From: Clostridia bacterium
GTDB taxonomy: Bacteria > Bacillota > Clostridia > Oscillospirales > Acutalibacteraceae
Assembly: GCA_017465505.1 (NCBI GenBank)
Contig: JAFTWB010000023.1
Coordinates: 1-64,000, forward strand
Length of the DNA: 64,000 bases
Reading direction: 5' to 3'
Under the pieces are notes generated by a model, which saw only the letters and a program-made list of their open reading frames with translations, was not told the DNA's origin and did no database searches. Both the position numbers and the translations under genes were made by a program. Numbering within the stretch: position 1 is the first letter of the stretch; each line of letters opens with the position of its first letter. Positions 8,295 to 16,031 of this stretch are shown here, one piece after another.

Positions 8295-8524
8295 TATTCT
8301 CTGCTCCCCTTTTGCCATAACTTTGCAGTGCTGACTGCCACACATTCAATAAAAGGCAAAAGCCACAAAAGCATTTCTCCGCCGGGAGCAGTGCTTGCTC
8401 TGTGTGCAATTGCGAAAGCTTGAATATATGGATAAACAACGCTCATTATGAGCATTCCTATACAAAAGATAAGTATGTACTTAGCCCACCCGGGAACTCG
8501 TTTTAACATCCTTAAAATTTTCAT
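8294..8524 (-). CDS. Small membrane protein of the prophage
   Basis: A 76-residue protein with a basic N-terminus and two hydrophobic segments (residues 15-33, IFCIGMLIMSVVYPY, and 48-66, MLLWLLPFIECVAV). No known family. Small early membrane proteins in phages can act in superinfection exclusion; this is only a possibility. Confidence 0.55.
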   Translation of the reverse strand: MKILRMLKRVPGWAKYILIFCIGMLIMSVVYPYIQAFAIAHRASTAPGGEMLLWLLPFIECVAVSTAKLWQKGSRE

Positions 8525-8541
8525 TTTTATCTTTCCTTATC

Positions 8542-8763
8542 TCACATATTAGTTGCACCCCAAAGAGTAGCCTCAGGGTGAGTGTTTATATAGTCGCTCA
8601 TAGCAATTCCTATATTCTCAAGAGCCTTTTCCTTAATGTATCTCGACACATCCTTCGGCAAATGCCAAATAACTTCTCCGTTTGCCTTTACCACATACCA
8701 AAGCTTTGTTTCTCCGTCAATTGTTATGTACGCCTCGGCTGTTAACTCCTTGGCTCTTGCCAT
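8542..8763 (-). CDS. Hypothetical small prophage protein
   Basis: About 73 residues from an ATG at 8763 (MARAKELTAEAYITID). It has a beta-rich first half and a helical second half, with no recognised motif. The upstream in-frame ATG at 8772 is an alternative start. Confidence 0.5.
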   Translation of the reverse strand: MARAKELTAEAYITIDGETKLWYVVKANGEVIWHLPKDVSRYIKEKALENIGIAMSDYINTHPEATLWGATNM

Positions 8764-8804
8764 ATATACCACCTCACCAATCCATATGACTTTCTAAACT
8801 TGTA

Positions 8805-9155
8805 CTATGCTTTCTCTAGTATTTTTATCTGTGTAAGGCGGATTTTGAAGTTATTGTTCAATTCCTTCATATACATCAAAGAACTTATCTGATAAAAACT
8901 ACAATAAATACTGCCGCCTACCTTAAGACTTTTGGGGATACTGTAAATGTCGGTATCCGCAACATAAAGATTTCCTTTGACCGTCAGGTTCTCCGGGAGC
9001 TCCTTTATAGGTGTGCCTCTCAGGTCAAGGTCACCATAAACTGTCATATCCTTGGGCAGTTCCTCTACCAGGGTGCCTCTAAGGTCAATGTCAACCACAT
9101 CTCCGTGTTCTTTTAATAACTGGCCTATTAAGTACTGGCATACTGTTGTGTACAT
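8805..9155 (-). CDS. Leucine-rich-repeat-like prophage protein
   Basis: About 116 residues from the ATG at 9155, with CAGGGAG upstream. Residues 22-75 contain about three turns of a repeat (LRGTLVEELPKDMTVYGDLD, LRGTPIKELPENLTVKGNL), like short leucine-rich repeats of the 20-residue ELPxxLxVxGxLxLxxT type. LRR proteins bind other proteins; the partner is unknown. Confidence 0.6.
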   Translation of the reverse strand: MYTTVCQYLIGQLLKEHGDVVDIDLRGTLVEELPKDMTVYGDLDLRGTPIKELPENLTVKGNLYVADTDIYSIPKSLKVGGSIYCSFYQISSLMYMKELNNNFKIRLTQIKILEKA

Positions 9156-9171
9156 AGTTTTGCTCCCTGCC

Positions 9172-9381
9172 TCAAGCCACGCTCTGCCTGGCAAGTATCT
9201 TTGCAAGGTCAGATTTGTTTGTATAGGGCATTTTCCAAAGCTCCGGAAAATACTTTCTCAGGGTGTTCCTTGAAACTCCAAGAAAACCATAGATGTCCTT
9301 CTTTGTAAGGAGTTCCTTTTCAGGAAAATGCTCATTAAGAGAACAAAGCATTTCTCTTGCTCCTGTTACTTCTCTGGCCAT
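9172..9381 (-). CDS. Small HTH DNA-binding protein
   Basis: About 69 residues from the ATG at 9381, preceded by GGGAGGA. Residues 22-50 (LLTKKDIYGFLGVSRNTLRK) form a helix-turn-helix of the excisionase/MerR-like type. As the second gene of the leftward operon it could be an excisionase or early regulator. Confidence 0.65.
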   Translation of the reverse strand: MAREVTGAREMLCSLNEHFPEKELLTKKDIYGFLGVSRNTLRKYFPELWKMPYTNKSDLAKILARQSVA

Positions 9382-9401
9382 AATTAAATCCTCCCTTTTT
9401 G

Positions 9402-9599
9402 TTAATCGTTGTTTCCTTCGGCGATTATTGCCTGAATTGCACACATAACCTTTTCTTCTGCTCCGGTAGGTGTTCTATGACAATTAAGTACCATTGTTAA
9501 ATAACGATTCGTCCAATTTAACTTTTCCGCCAAATCCTTACCGGTAATATTATGCAGGTGCATTAACTTACAAGCTTCACCTGTCCATTCCGCTAACAT
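9402..9599 (-). CDS. Cro-like small HTH protein
   Basis: A 65-residue single-domain XRE-type helix-turn-helix protein (residues 17-40, NITGKDLAEKLNWTNRYLTM). It is the first gene of the leftward operon and is divergent from the XRE repressor, the classical Cro position. The shared 253-bp gap carries several palindromic operators. Confidence 0.65.
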   Translation of the reverse strand: MLAEWTGEACKLMHLHNITGKDLAEKLNWTNRYLTMVLNCHRTPTGAEEKVMCAIQAIIAEGNND

Positions 9600-9633
9600 A
9601 TTCCACCTCCGTAACTTTTTGTAAAAATATGTT

Positions 9634-9816
9634 GCAAAATCGGAACAAGTATGCTAATATAAAGCTGTAGACAAAATATAACAAGCAACTAAAGTTCCGA
9701 TTTTGCACACTTACAGAGTTTTTATACCCGCTTTTGTTCCGTTTGCGGAACTCCGTGTCTATAGTGTACTCTCTTGTTCGGAATTTGTCAATTGTTTTTT
9801 GTTCCTCTTGCGGAAC
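9634..9816. promoter_or_regulatory. Lysogeny operator region
   Basis: This divergent promoter gap holds repeats built on GTTCCG. A 13-bp inverted pair GCAAAATCGGAAC / GTTCCGATTTTGC lies at 9634-9646 and 9694-9706. A perfect palindrome GTTCCGTTTGCGGAAC lies at 9736-9751. A near-palindrome GTTCCTCTTGCGGAAC lies at 9801-9816, and a half site GTTCGGAA at 9776-9783. These are probable operators for the XRE repressor and Cro-like protein. Confidence 0.75.
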
Positions 9817-9852
9817 TTTGTCACAATTCAACAATCATTTGAGGTGAGTTTT

Positions 9853-10230
9853 GTGTTTTATGACAAATACGCTGAACTATGTTCCGAAAAAGGCGTTTCC
9901 CCTACAAAAGCAGCTGAAGATATGGGAATCGGCAGAGCAACTGTCAGCCGTTGGAAGAACTCTGGCTCTTCTCCTGTAGCACGACACATTGATTTAATGG
10001 TTGAGTATTTCGCAGTTTCTGCAGACTATCTTCTCGGCAATACCGACATCAAATCCCCCCAACCCACGTCAGAGGATGACGAGCTCCTTTTACTCCTTGA
10101 TGAGCTCCGCAACCGTCCTGATATGAAAATGCTTTTTTCCGTTTCAAAAAAATGTACCCCCGAAGAGGTTCGTCAGGCGGTAAAAATCATTGAAGCCTTA
10201 AGAAAGGACGACTCAGACTCTGAAGATTAA
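9853..10230 (+). CDS. XRE-family phage repressor
   Basis: A 125-residue protein from a GTG start with GAGGTGA 5 nt upstream; longer upstream frames would run through the operator sites. Residues 1-60 are a CI-like helix-turn-helix (SPTKAAEDMGIGRATVSRWK) ending in FAVSADYLLGNT, the usual tail of clostridial XRE repressors. The C-terminus is acidic and has no peptidase site. It faces the Cro-like gene across the operator region and heads the rightward lysogeny arm. Confidence 0.85.
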   Translation: MFYDKYAELCSEKGVSPTKAAEDMGIGRATVSRWKNSGSSPVARHIDLMVEYFAVSADYLLGNTDIKSPQPTSEDDELLLLLDELRNRPDMKMLFSVSKKCTPEEVRQAVKIIEALRKDDSDSED

Positions 10231-10249
10231 AGTCAAAAGGTAATGAAAA

Positions 10250-10474
10250 ATGGAAAATTATTATGTAAGAACTGTAAAGCTTCCCGGCTCAGTTCGGGGA
10301 GTAACAATCCCCAACGATGACGGCACCTTCAATGTCTTCATCAATAGTTCCCTCAGCCCGGAATGTTCCAACGATACATTAAATCACGAGCTGAACCATA
10401 TAAAAAAAGACCACTTCTATGAAGATACAAAATCCATAGAAGTGGTCGAAACCGAAGCTGATGATTCTATTTAA
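10250..10474 (+). CDS. Small ImmA/IrrE-like HExxH protein
   Basis: A 74-residue protein with the zinc-protease motif HELNH (residues 46-50) followed by IKKDHFYEDTKSI. Small proteins of this kind commonly follow an XRE repressor in clostridial prophages and are annotated as ImmA/IrrE-like; ImmA cleaves the phage repressor. It is much shorter than classical ImmA, so catalytic competence is uncertain. It lies 19 bp after the repressor stop. Confidence 0.65.
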   Translation: MENYYVRTVKLPGSVRGVTIPNDDGTFNVFINSSLSPECSNDTLNHELNHIKKDHFYEDTKSIEVVETEADDSI

Positions 10475-10516
10475 TTCATTTTGTGAACATATTACACGTT
10501 TTTAGGCGGTGTTAAT

Positions 10517-10669
10517 ATGCAGACCCCTGATGACCCCCAAACTATTTTCGACCTCACCCCCGATGAGCTTGACACCCTCATCCTCTCCCGTAAGCTCTCC
10601 CCCGAACAACAACAAAAACTCTCAGACCAAATCTACGAGCTTACAAAAAACAAAATGCCGGAAGGGTAG
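10517..10669 (+). CDS. 50-residue acidic protein
   Basis: A 50-residue frame read directly from the sequence, starting MQTPDDPQTIFDLTPDELDT and ending in KNKMPEG. AGGCGGTG precedes the ATG and the stop lies 6 bp before the helicase start. It contains a Pro/Asp-rich head and a helical tail (LSPEQQQKLSDQIYELTKNK). It could be a small partner of the helicase. No family is recognised. Confidence 0.6.
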   Translation: MQTPDDPQTIFDLTPDELDTLILSRKLSPEQQQKLSDQIYELTKNKMPEG

Positions 10670-10675
10670 TTTTCT

Positions 10676-13027
10676 ATGTACGAATATCAAATTATACCTG
10701 CAATGATACGCAGTGCTAAGCAGTATTATGAATATCTATGCAGGACTGATAAAGGTAATGAAAAAATTCCTCTTCTCAAAATCGTCAGAATCAATGATTT
10801 TGAATTAAAGCTTCATCTTGCAAAAAAGCTTTATACTCCAGATGATTTTTGTATAAATGTTAATAATCGAATATATCCTATGGAGGAACTTAAAGTTACC
10901 AATTATGACTATGATTTAAAAATCCTTACCATTATGCCTGAGCAATCTATCGGAAATGATATTACCGATACTGACATTGATAAAATCCACATAATATCTG
11001 ATTTGAAGTTCTTAGTTAAAAGAGTTATTGCCTGGTATGAATGGTGTGAAAAGAACAACTACCCTATCAAACTTAAAAGAGCTATTTCCTGGCACAAAAC
11101 ACCTAGTTTAATCTCACAATCACAGATTGACCAATGCCAGAAAGAAGCTGTTAAATCCACCTTAACCGCCACCCTATCTTATATCTGGGGTGCTCCCGGC
11201 ACAGGCAAAACACGGTATGTATTGGCAAATTCAGTTCTTTCTAATTTCAAAGCCCACAAACGAGTGCTTGTAGTTGCACCTACAAATAACTCTCTTGAAC
11301 AGAGCTTATATGGCATAATTGAGGTATTAGACTCTAAAGGCATTAGCCGAAATGAAATTCTCCGTCTTGGTACTCCTTCTAAAAAATTCGCTTCGGATTA
11401 CCCTGAATGTTGCGAGATAGAAGGAGTAATGAAAAATATTTACGAGCTAATGGAAACCGTAAAGTCTTTAAAAGAACAAAAGAAAAAAATCTTATTCTAT
11501 GAACGGTATCAAACTTTAGCTAATCTAATAATCCCAACTGTAAGAGAACTGTCCACTCTGATAAATTATTTTCATAATATTGAAAATCAAATAAGTACTA
11601 AACAAGATAAAATTAAACATATTGATATTTTGCTTAGCAAAGAATATCAACAGGAAACAGAGTTTTCTAAAAATATTGAAGCTTTAGAAAAGAAAGCTAA
11701 ATCTTTTTCTGCAAAACTCTTTAAAAATAAGAAACGAAATATAGAAGCAAAGCTATCAGAGTTTTATCTGCAATTAAAAAGCTGTGTCGAAACACAGCAA
11801 AAGTTTACACAATACAAAACCACTTTGCTCAATGAAATATCTGAACTCAAATTGCAGCTTGACTACAACAAAGTTAATGAAACGATTTTAGATATTAAAC
11901 AATTCAGCTCTATTTCTCAACAGTTTTCCGAAACAGTCCACAATCTTTCTGTTGACAATTGTGACGACGTCCTTGAGGTGTTACAAACTTTAGAACAGCA
12001 AGGAAAAGATAAACTGGATGAAATCGAATTAGATGATTTTGAGTCATCTTCTGATGATATTCAATATCAAATTGATAAATATATTTTAGAAATAGAAATA
12101 CTTCAAGCAAAAAGAACCGGAGAGCGGTTGAAAAACGTAAAGGTTATAGCCACAACAATAGACGGCTTTACCGCTAACATTGATTTGGTAAGTTTCGCAC
12201 AGACGGGCTCTGAATACAAAATACATCAGGTTTATCTTGATGAAGCAGGTTATTGTAGCTTAATCAAAGGCTTAACTTTATTTGCCTGTGATGTTCCTAT
12301 AACATTTTTGGGCGACCATATGCAATTACCGCCTGTGTGTGAAATGAATGATGATGAGCTTGAAAAGGATGACAACTTCCCTGTTTTCTTGTGGGCACAG
12401 TCTGCACTTGCTGTGGAGGATATTTTTAATTATTCCCTTGAAGATTCCTTTTTGCGTTATAAAGAAGCAGAAGATTTTGAATTTCAACATTTATCTAAAT
12501 CAGACCTAACTGTTACATACAGATTTGGTGCAGCTTTGAGTGAAATTTTAGATTCCTATGTATACAAAAACGGCTTTAAAAGTGCCAATTCTGTTAATGA
12601 TTTGACAATTAAAGTAGTAGACGCACCCAAATCTCTTGGCAACCAGAAACGAGAGAACCCCTCCGAAGTAAATGCAATAAAGCAGCTTTTAGACCAATAC
12701 GAAGATAAAGATTATGCGATATTGACTCCATACAGAAATCAACTTAAGCTCCTTAACCAGAATTTGCCGAAAGCTCGCAGAGAACAAAGGATAATGACAG
12801 TTCACGCTTCTCAAGGACGTGAATTTGACACAGTTATTCTCAGTGTGGTAGATACACATAATATGTATTTTACCGATACCACCAACAAATTATCAAGAGG
12901 CTTGCAAATTATCAACACGGCTGTCAGTCGTGCAAAGAAAGAGCTGATTATAGTTTGTGACACAGGGTTCTGGTCTGAACAAAACCATCAGCTAATTGCA
13001 GAAATAATCAATGTAGCAAATAAATAA
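10676..13027 (+). CDS. SF1 (Upf1/Dna2-like) helicase with coiled-coil insertion
   Basis: A 783-residue protein. Walker A GAPGTGKT is at residues 172-179, preceded by a Q-motif-like SQSQIDQCQKEA. Motif II DEAG is at 522, motif III GDHMQLPP at 546, motif V HASQGREFD near 710, and the motif VI arginine (TAVSRAKKEL) near 752. Between motifs I and II lies a long coiled-coil insertion (about 240-480) that is Lys/Glu-rich and much more AT-rich than the flanks. The N-terminal 140 residues match nothing I know. It lies between the repressor group and the integrase, a slot that often carries accessory or defence genes in prophages. No nuclease motif was seen. Confidence 0.85.
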   Translation: MYEYQIIPAMIRSAKQYYEYLCRTDKGNEKIPLLKIVRINDFELKLHLAKKLYTPDDFCINVNNRIYPMEELKVTNYDYDLKILTIMPEQSIGNDITDTDIDKIHIISDLKFLVKRVIAWYEWCEKNNYPIKLKRAISWHKTPSLISQSQIDQCQKEAVKSTLTATLSYIWGAPGTGKTRYVLANSVLSNFKAHKRVLVVAPTNNSLEQSLYGIIEVLDSKGISRNEILRLGTPSKKFASDYPECCEIEGVMKNIYELMETVKSLKEQKKKILFYERYQTLANLIIPTVRELSTLINYFHNIENQISTKQDKIKHIDILLSKEYQQETEFSKNIEALEKKAKSFSAKLFKNKKRNIEAKLSEFYLQLKSCVETQQKFTQYKTTLLNEISELKLQLDYNKVNETILDIKQFSSISQQFSETVHNLSVDNCDDVLEVLQTLEQQGKDKLDEIELDDFESSSDDIQYQIDKYILEIEILQAKRTGERLKNVKVIATTIDGFTANIDLVSFAQTGSEYKIHQVYLDEAGYCSLIKGLTLFACDVPITFLGDHMQLPPVCEMNDDELEKDDNFPVFLWAQSALAVEDIFNYSLEDSFLRYKEAEDFEFQHLSKSDLTVTYRFGAALSEILDSYVYKNGFKSANSVNDLTIKVVDAPKSLGNQKRENPSEVNAIKQLLDQYEDKDYAILTPYRNQLKLLNQNLPKARREQRIMTVHASQGREFDTVILSVVDTHNMYFTDTTNKLSRGLQIINTAVSRAKKELIIVCDTGFWSEQNHQLIAEIINVANK

Positions 13028-13100
13028 AAAAATCCGCCCTTTCGACTGGTACTCGAAAGAGCGGATATGAGTGAGTGTGATATATAATCAACGCACAACA
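13025..13100 (-). ncRNA. Candidate leftward small RNA with intrinsic terminator
   Basis: On the - strand a TATAAT (13108-13113) is followed about 35 nt later by a strong hairpin (arms 13032-13045 and 13053-13066, one mismatch) and then seven T residues. No leftward gene uses this terminator. The -35 is poor. The transcript would be about 75 nt, antisense to the helicase 3' end. The alternative is an insulator that blocks antisense transcription. Confidence 0.3.
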
Positions 13101-13121
13101 CAAACGTATTATATCACACTC
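13073..13121. repeat. Inverted repeat upstream of the integrase
   Basis: Perfect 12-bp arms GAGTGTGATATA (13073-13084) and TATATCACACTC (13110-13121) are separated by 25 bp. The right arm covers a leftward TATAAT. It may be an operator or a recombinase arm-type site. Confidence 0.55.
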
Positions 13122-13176
13122 CTCAATAAAAATAAAGAGGTATTTCACAATACCCCTTAGAAGGAGTGTATTTTTT

Positions 13177-14214
13177 ATGCCTAAGAAACGAAAAAGAATT
13201 GAAAAAAAGGTTACGATAAACGGAAAACGTATTTCTGTTTATGGATTTTCTGCTTTTGAAATAAGTCAGAAAATTGAAGCTCTTGAGGCAGAAGCCGAAC
13301 GAAAGAAGTATCCCCTTTTCTCCGAAGTTCTTGAGGATTGGAAAGAAGAGCATTTCGAAAAAATCGCAATAGGCACTCAGACCTGCTATACCCCTGCCAT
13401 TAACAGAGCAAAAGCGGAATTTAAAAACACAAGGCTTTGCGATATAACCGCAAAGGAGATTTCCGCTCTATTAAAAAGCCTTGCCGCTCTCGGTTATTCT
13501 CAGCAAACTGTTAAGGTTCAGAAAACCCTTATAAGCTTAGTGTTCTCTTATGCTCAGAGTAATGATATTGTTCAGTATAACCCTGCCGAACACGCTGAGC
13601 TTCCGTCAAAGCTTCCTAAAAAGCCACGTGACATTCCGGATGACGATGTTATCAAAAAAATTATGAAATCTTCAGACCTTACTTTTGGTGACTTCGCCAT
13701 CTTTCTGCTTCTCACAGGCTGCCGCCGAGGTGAAGCATTGGCGGTACAGTGGAAAGATATAGATTTAAAAGAAAAGACCATCACAATAAATAAGACGGTT
13801 GTTTATAACGGAAATAAACCTATCTTAGAGGATCATACTAAAACCCAGTCCGGTATGCGTACCGTTGTTATCTTATCAGCACTTATACCTGTTTTAAGAG
13901 AAAAGAGAAAAGGCACTAGCCCTGACGACTTCGTTTTTGGAAAAGGACAAATGCCCTACACACAAACCGAGTTTCGTCGCCGATGGGATAAGTATGTCAA
14001 AGAGGCAGAAATAGACGTGACTCCGCACCAGCTTCGCCACGCATACGCAACTATTTTGTTTGACGCCAAGGTTGACGAAAAAGTGGCACAAACCTTTATG
14101 GGTCATTCAAAAATAGAAATAACCCGTAACATCTATACTCACCTTCGCCAACACCGAGCCGCTCAAGCCAAGAAAGACATAAACAAATTCATTTCAAAGA
14201 ACTTTATACAATAA
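13177..14214 (+). CDS. int: Tyrosine recombinase (integrase)
   Basis: A 345-residue phage-type integrase. The N-terminal 60 residues are a basic arm-binding domain, and residues 65-150 are the SAM-like core-binding domain. The catalytic set is visible: R183 (TGCRRGEAL), H284-x-x-R287 (HQLRHAYAT), H310 (GHSKIEITR) and the nucleophile Y320 (NIYTHL). AGAAGGAG precedes the ATG. It stops 79 bp before the tRNA-derived attachment site, the usual arrangement for site-specific integration into a tRNA 3' end. Confidence 0.95.
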   Translation: MPKKRKRIEKKVTINGKRISVYGFSAFEISQKIEALEAEAERKKYPLFSEVLEDWKEEHFEKIAIGTQTCYTPAINRAKAEFKNTRLCDITAKEISALLKSLAALGYSQQTVKVQKTLISLVFSYAQSNDIVQYNPAEHAELPSKLPKKPRDIPDDDVIKKIMKSSDLTFGDFAIFLLLTGCRRGEALAVQWKDIDLKEKTITINKTVVYNGNKPILEDHTKTQSGMRTVVILSALIPVLREKRKGTSPDDFVFGKGQMPYTQTEFRRRWDKYVKEAEIDVTPHQLRHAYATILFDAKVDEKVAQTFMGHSKIEITRNIYTHLRQHRAAQAKKDINKFISKNFIQ

Positions 14215-14293
14215 ATGCTGCAAATTTTCATTTGTCGTAATTCCTGTCGTATTTTTTCTTTAACACATTGATTTATTCAGCTTTTATTGTGAA

Positions 14294-14337
14294 TGGCATT
14301 CAAGAGGTCAGCGGTTCGATCCCGCTTATCTCCACCA
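14294..14337 (+). other. Attachment site: 3' half of a tRNA-Ala(GGC) gene
   Basis: The 44 bases read as the 3' part of a tRNA. They contain the anticodon loop TGGCAT, 3' anticodon stem TCAAG, variable loop AGGTC, a perfect T arm AGCGG-TTCGATC-CCGCT, acceptor strand TATCTCC, discriminator A and CCA. No 5' half precedes it. The loop TGGCAT indicates anticodon GGC (Ala). It is therefore the duplicated core left by integration, and the complete tRNA gene should be at the other end of the element, left of the window. Confidence 0.85.
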
Positions 14338-14378
14338 AAACGGCATTTTTCTGATGAAAAGTGCCGTTTTTTCTTTTT
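14338..14378 (+). terminator. Intrinsic terminator behind the tRNA remnant
   Basis: A hairpin built on AAAACGGCA / TGCCGTTTT is followed by TTTCTTTTT. It was probably the original tRNA-Ala terminator before integration. Confidence 0.75.
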
Positions 14379-14407
14379 GTAAGTCAAAGACATTTTAAAC
14401 CAACAGA

Positions 14408-14441
14408 AGCCTATGAACCGCAAAGGATTCATAGGCTTTAT
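14408..14441. terminator. Hairpin between element and host genes
   Basis: Perfect 10-bp arms AGCCTATGAA (14408-14417) and TTCATAGGCT (14428-14437) are followed by TTATTGT. It is a weak terminator for the leftward lipoprotein gene ending at 14475. Confidence 0.5.
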
Positions 14442-14474
14442 TGTATGTATTAACTGAAAGCAACTAAAGGAAAA

Positions 14475-14867
14475 TCACTCACTTAAGGTTACGTTCAAGG
14501 CACTGTCAACTGACAGAGTGAACTCTTCAAAGTCGCTTTCTGTAGTGGGATACATATATTCAAGGGTGATTTTCACTTTGCCTTCTTTCAGCCCTACAAA
14601 AAATATATCCGCACCTTTGTCTTTCATTCCGCATTCGTTCTCCGGCGGATACTTAACGTAAGAATAATAAGTGACTATCCCCTGCGGCTCTGCTGTTAAT
14701 CTGCAGTTGCCTCCGCTGATTACTCCGCTTCTGCGATAACAATATGCTTTGGCAGTGTCGAAGGGATAATCCTGCTTTTGGGGAGTTTTGTTAATGCACC
14801 CGAAAAGTGAAGCAAACAACGAAGAAGCCATTAAAACCACCACACCGATTTTGAGTAATTTTTTCAT
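14475..14867 (-). CDS. Lipoprotein of unknown function
   Basis: About 130 residues from the ATG at 14867, giving a clean lipoprotein signal: MKKLLKIGVVVLMASSLF followed by the lipobox LFGC. A longer frame upstream overlaps the next gene and would bury this signal. The mature part has several Cys and a beta-rich C-terminus (KVKITLEYMYPTTE). It lies in a leftward group with a DUF6935 protein and another lipoprotein, so it is probably surface-anchored and works with them. Confidence 0.7.
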   Translation of the reverse strand: MKKLLKIGVVVLMASSLFASLFGCINKTPQKQDYPFDTAKAYCYRRSGVISGGNCRLTAEPQGIVTYYSYVKYPPENECGMKDKGADIFFVGLKEGKVKITLEYMYPTTESDFEEFTLSVDSALNVTLSE

Positions 14868-14905
14868 TTTTAAATATACCGAGCCTTTTGATTTATTCTT
14901 TAACA

Positions 14906-15484
14906 TTAAGCCCAAGGGTCTTGGGATTTTGGGGTGCGGATTCCAACCATTATAAACTGCTCCCACAAAAACCATCTGCCGTCGCCTTTCATTCTCAGAG
15001 AAAACTGACGGGGACTGTCAGCACCGCCGCTTTTAAGCCAGAGGGTCATATAGCCCTCATTTACTGCTGAATTGGGGTTGCTTGAAATCTCAACGGTGAA
15101 AGGCTCTGAGGGGGTGTAGTTGTTTTCGGGTGTGGCACCTTTGAAATATGAAAAAGGCACATACCACTGACCATCTCTGAATCTGTCGTCAAGAAAAGAA
15201 ATCTCGGCAGGGCTCAAGGGTCTGGGGCCTTTGAGAAAATTAAGCATTTCAATTCCTACAGCCTTGTCTGCACCATAGGCACAAAGTGCACAAAGGGATA
15301 AAGCCGCAGTTTTAAAGGGAGAGTCCAGACTTGCCTCGGGAAGTGCCTGAAGCTCCTGTACACTTTCAGGAAGTTTCTCAAAGGTGAAGGTTTCGGTTTT
15401 GCTTCCGATGGAGTTTACCGCAGAATTCACTGCACCGCTTACGGCTGAATTAGCCGCACTTTTAAGTTTATCAAAAATTCCCAT
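14906..15484 (-). CDS. DUF6935-like protein
   Basis: A 192-residue soluble protein beginning MGIFDKLKSAANSAVSGAVN, a small Ala/Ser-rich helix seen in proteins of the DUF6935 type, followed by a compact domain (FEKLPESVQELQALPEASLD ... PLSPAEISFLDDRFRDGQW). The function is unknown. The opening resembles the MGLFDKK opening of the zinc-ribbon protein in the same group, which suggests common targeting or partners. Confidence 0.65.
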   Translation of the reverse strand: MGIFDKLKSAANSAVSGAVNSAVNSIGSKTETFTFEKLPESVQELQALPEASLDSPFKTAALSLCALCAYGADKAVGIEMLNFLKGPRPLSPAEISFLDDRFRDGQWYVPFSYFKGATPENNYTPSEPFTVEISSNPNSAVNEGYMTLWLKSGGADSPRQFSLRMKGDGRWFLWEQFIMVGIRTPKSQDPWA

Positions 15485-15496
15485 AATATTTTCTCC

Positions 15497-16009
15497 TTAT
15501 TCAAAATTAGCCGAAACAGCTTTAGAGTGGTAATCTAAAGCGAGTTTTTTAAAGAAATCATAAAGCTCCTGCCGATAATCTTCACCTGTATCGGCAGATT
15601 TGTCAGAGCCGTCTGTGTAATACAAGGTTGTTTTCATAGTGGTTTTGTCCATAGCTTCAAAGGGCAGAGGCTTTTTCTTATATTTGTTAACATAGTCCTC
15701 TACGTTGTACTTTTCGATTATGGAAAGGAGATTCTGAAAATCAGCTTTTTCTGCCTCACAGCCTTCAAGAATCACCTCATAGGGCTCTTCGTCAAAACGA
15801 ACATCGGCGTCCAGAAGGATTTTGCCGCTATCCTCTCTAAGATAGAAGCTGTAATAATAGTAAAAATCACTGTGCTGTTGAGAAAGGCTAACCCCCGAGA
15901 TGACTTTTGATTCATTATTTTTTGTGGGATTTACTGCACAACCTGCCACAATGGCACCTGTAATAGCAATTGCCGCAACTGCAATTATTATGTATACCAT
16001 TCGTTTCAT
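15497..16009 (-). CDS. Lipoprotein of unknown function
   Basis: About 170 residues from the ATG at 16009. An N-terminal hydrophobic stretch MKRMVYIIIAVAAIAITGAI ends in the lipobox VAGC. The mature part is acidic and Tyr-rich, with two beta-rich segments. No known domain. It lies between the DUF6935-like and DUF4428-like genes. Confidence 0.65.
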   Translation of the reverse strand: MKRMVYIIIAVAAIAITGAIVAGCAVNPTKNNESKVISGVSLSQQHSDFYYYYSFYLREDSGKILLDADVRFDEEPYEVILEGCEAEKADFQNLLSIIEKYNVEDYVNKYKKKPLPFEAMDKTTMKTTLYYTDGSDKSADTGEDYRQELYDFFKKLALDYHSKAVSANFE

Positions 16010-16031
16010 CACAACCCAACCTGTTACAGTT

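Noticed and set aside
9577-9834. Leftward gene across the lysogeny switch
   Set aside because: The frame runs through the palindromic operators and promoters, has no ribosome binding site and no protein-like composition.
10250-13027. Known named defence system (for example Gabija or Zorya)
   Set aside because: No OLD-family nuclease, ZorA/B motor or other required partner is present; only a lone SF1 helicase is seen.
14281-14337. Complete tRNA gene
   Set aside because: Only the 3' half from the anticodon loop can be folded; no D arm or 5' acceptor strand is present.
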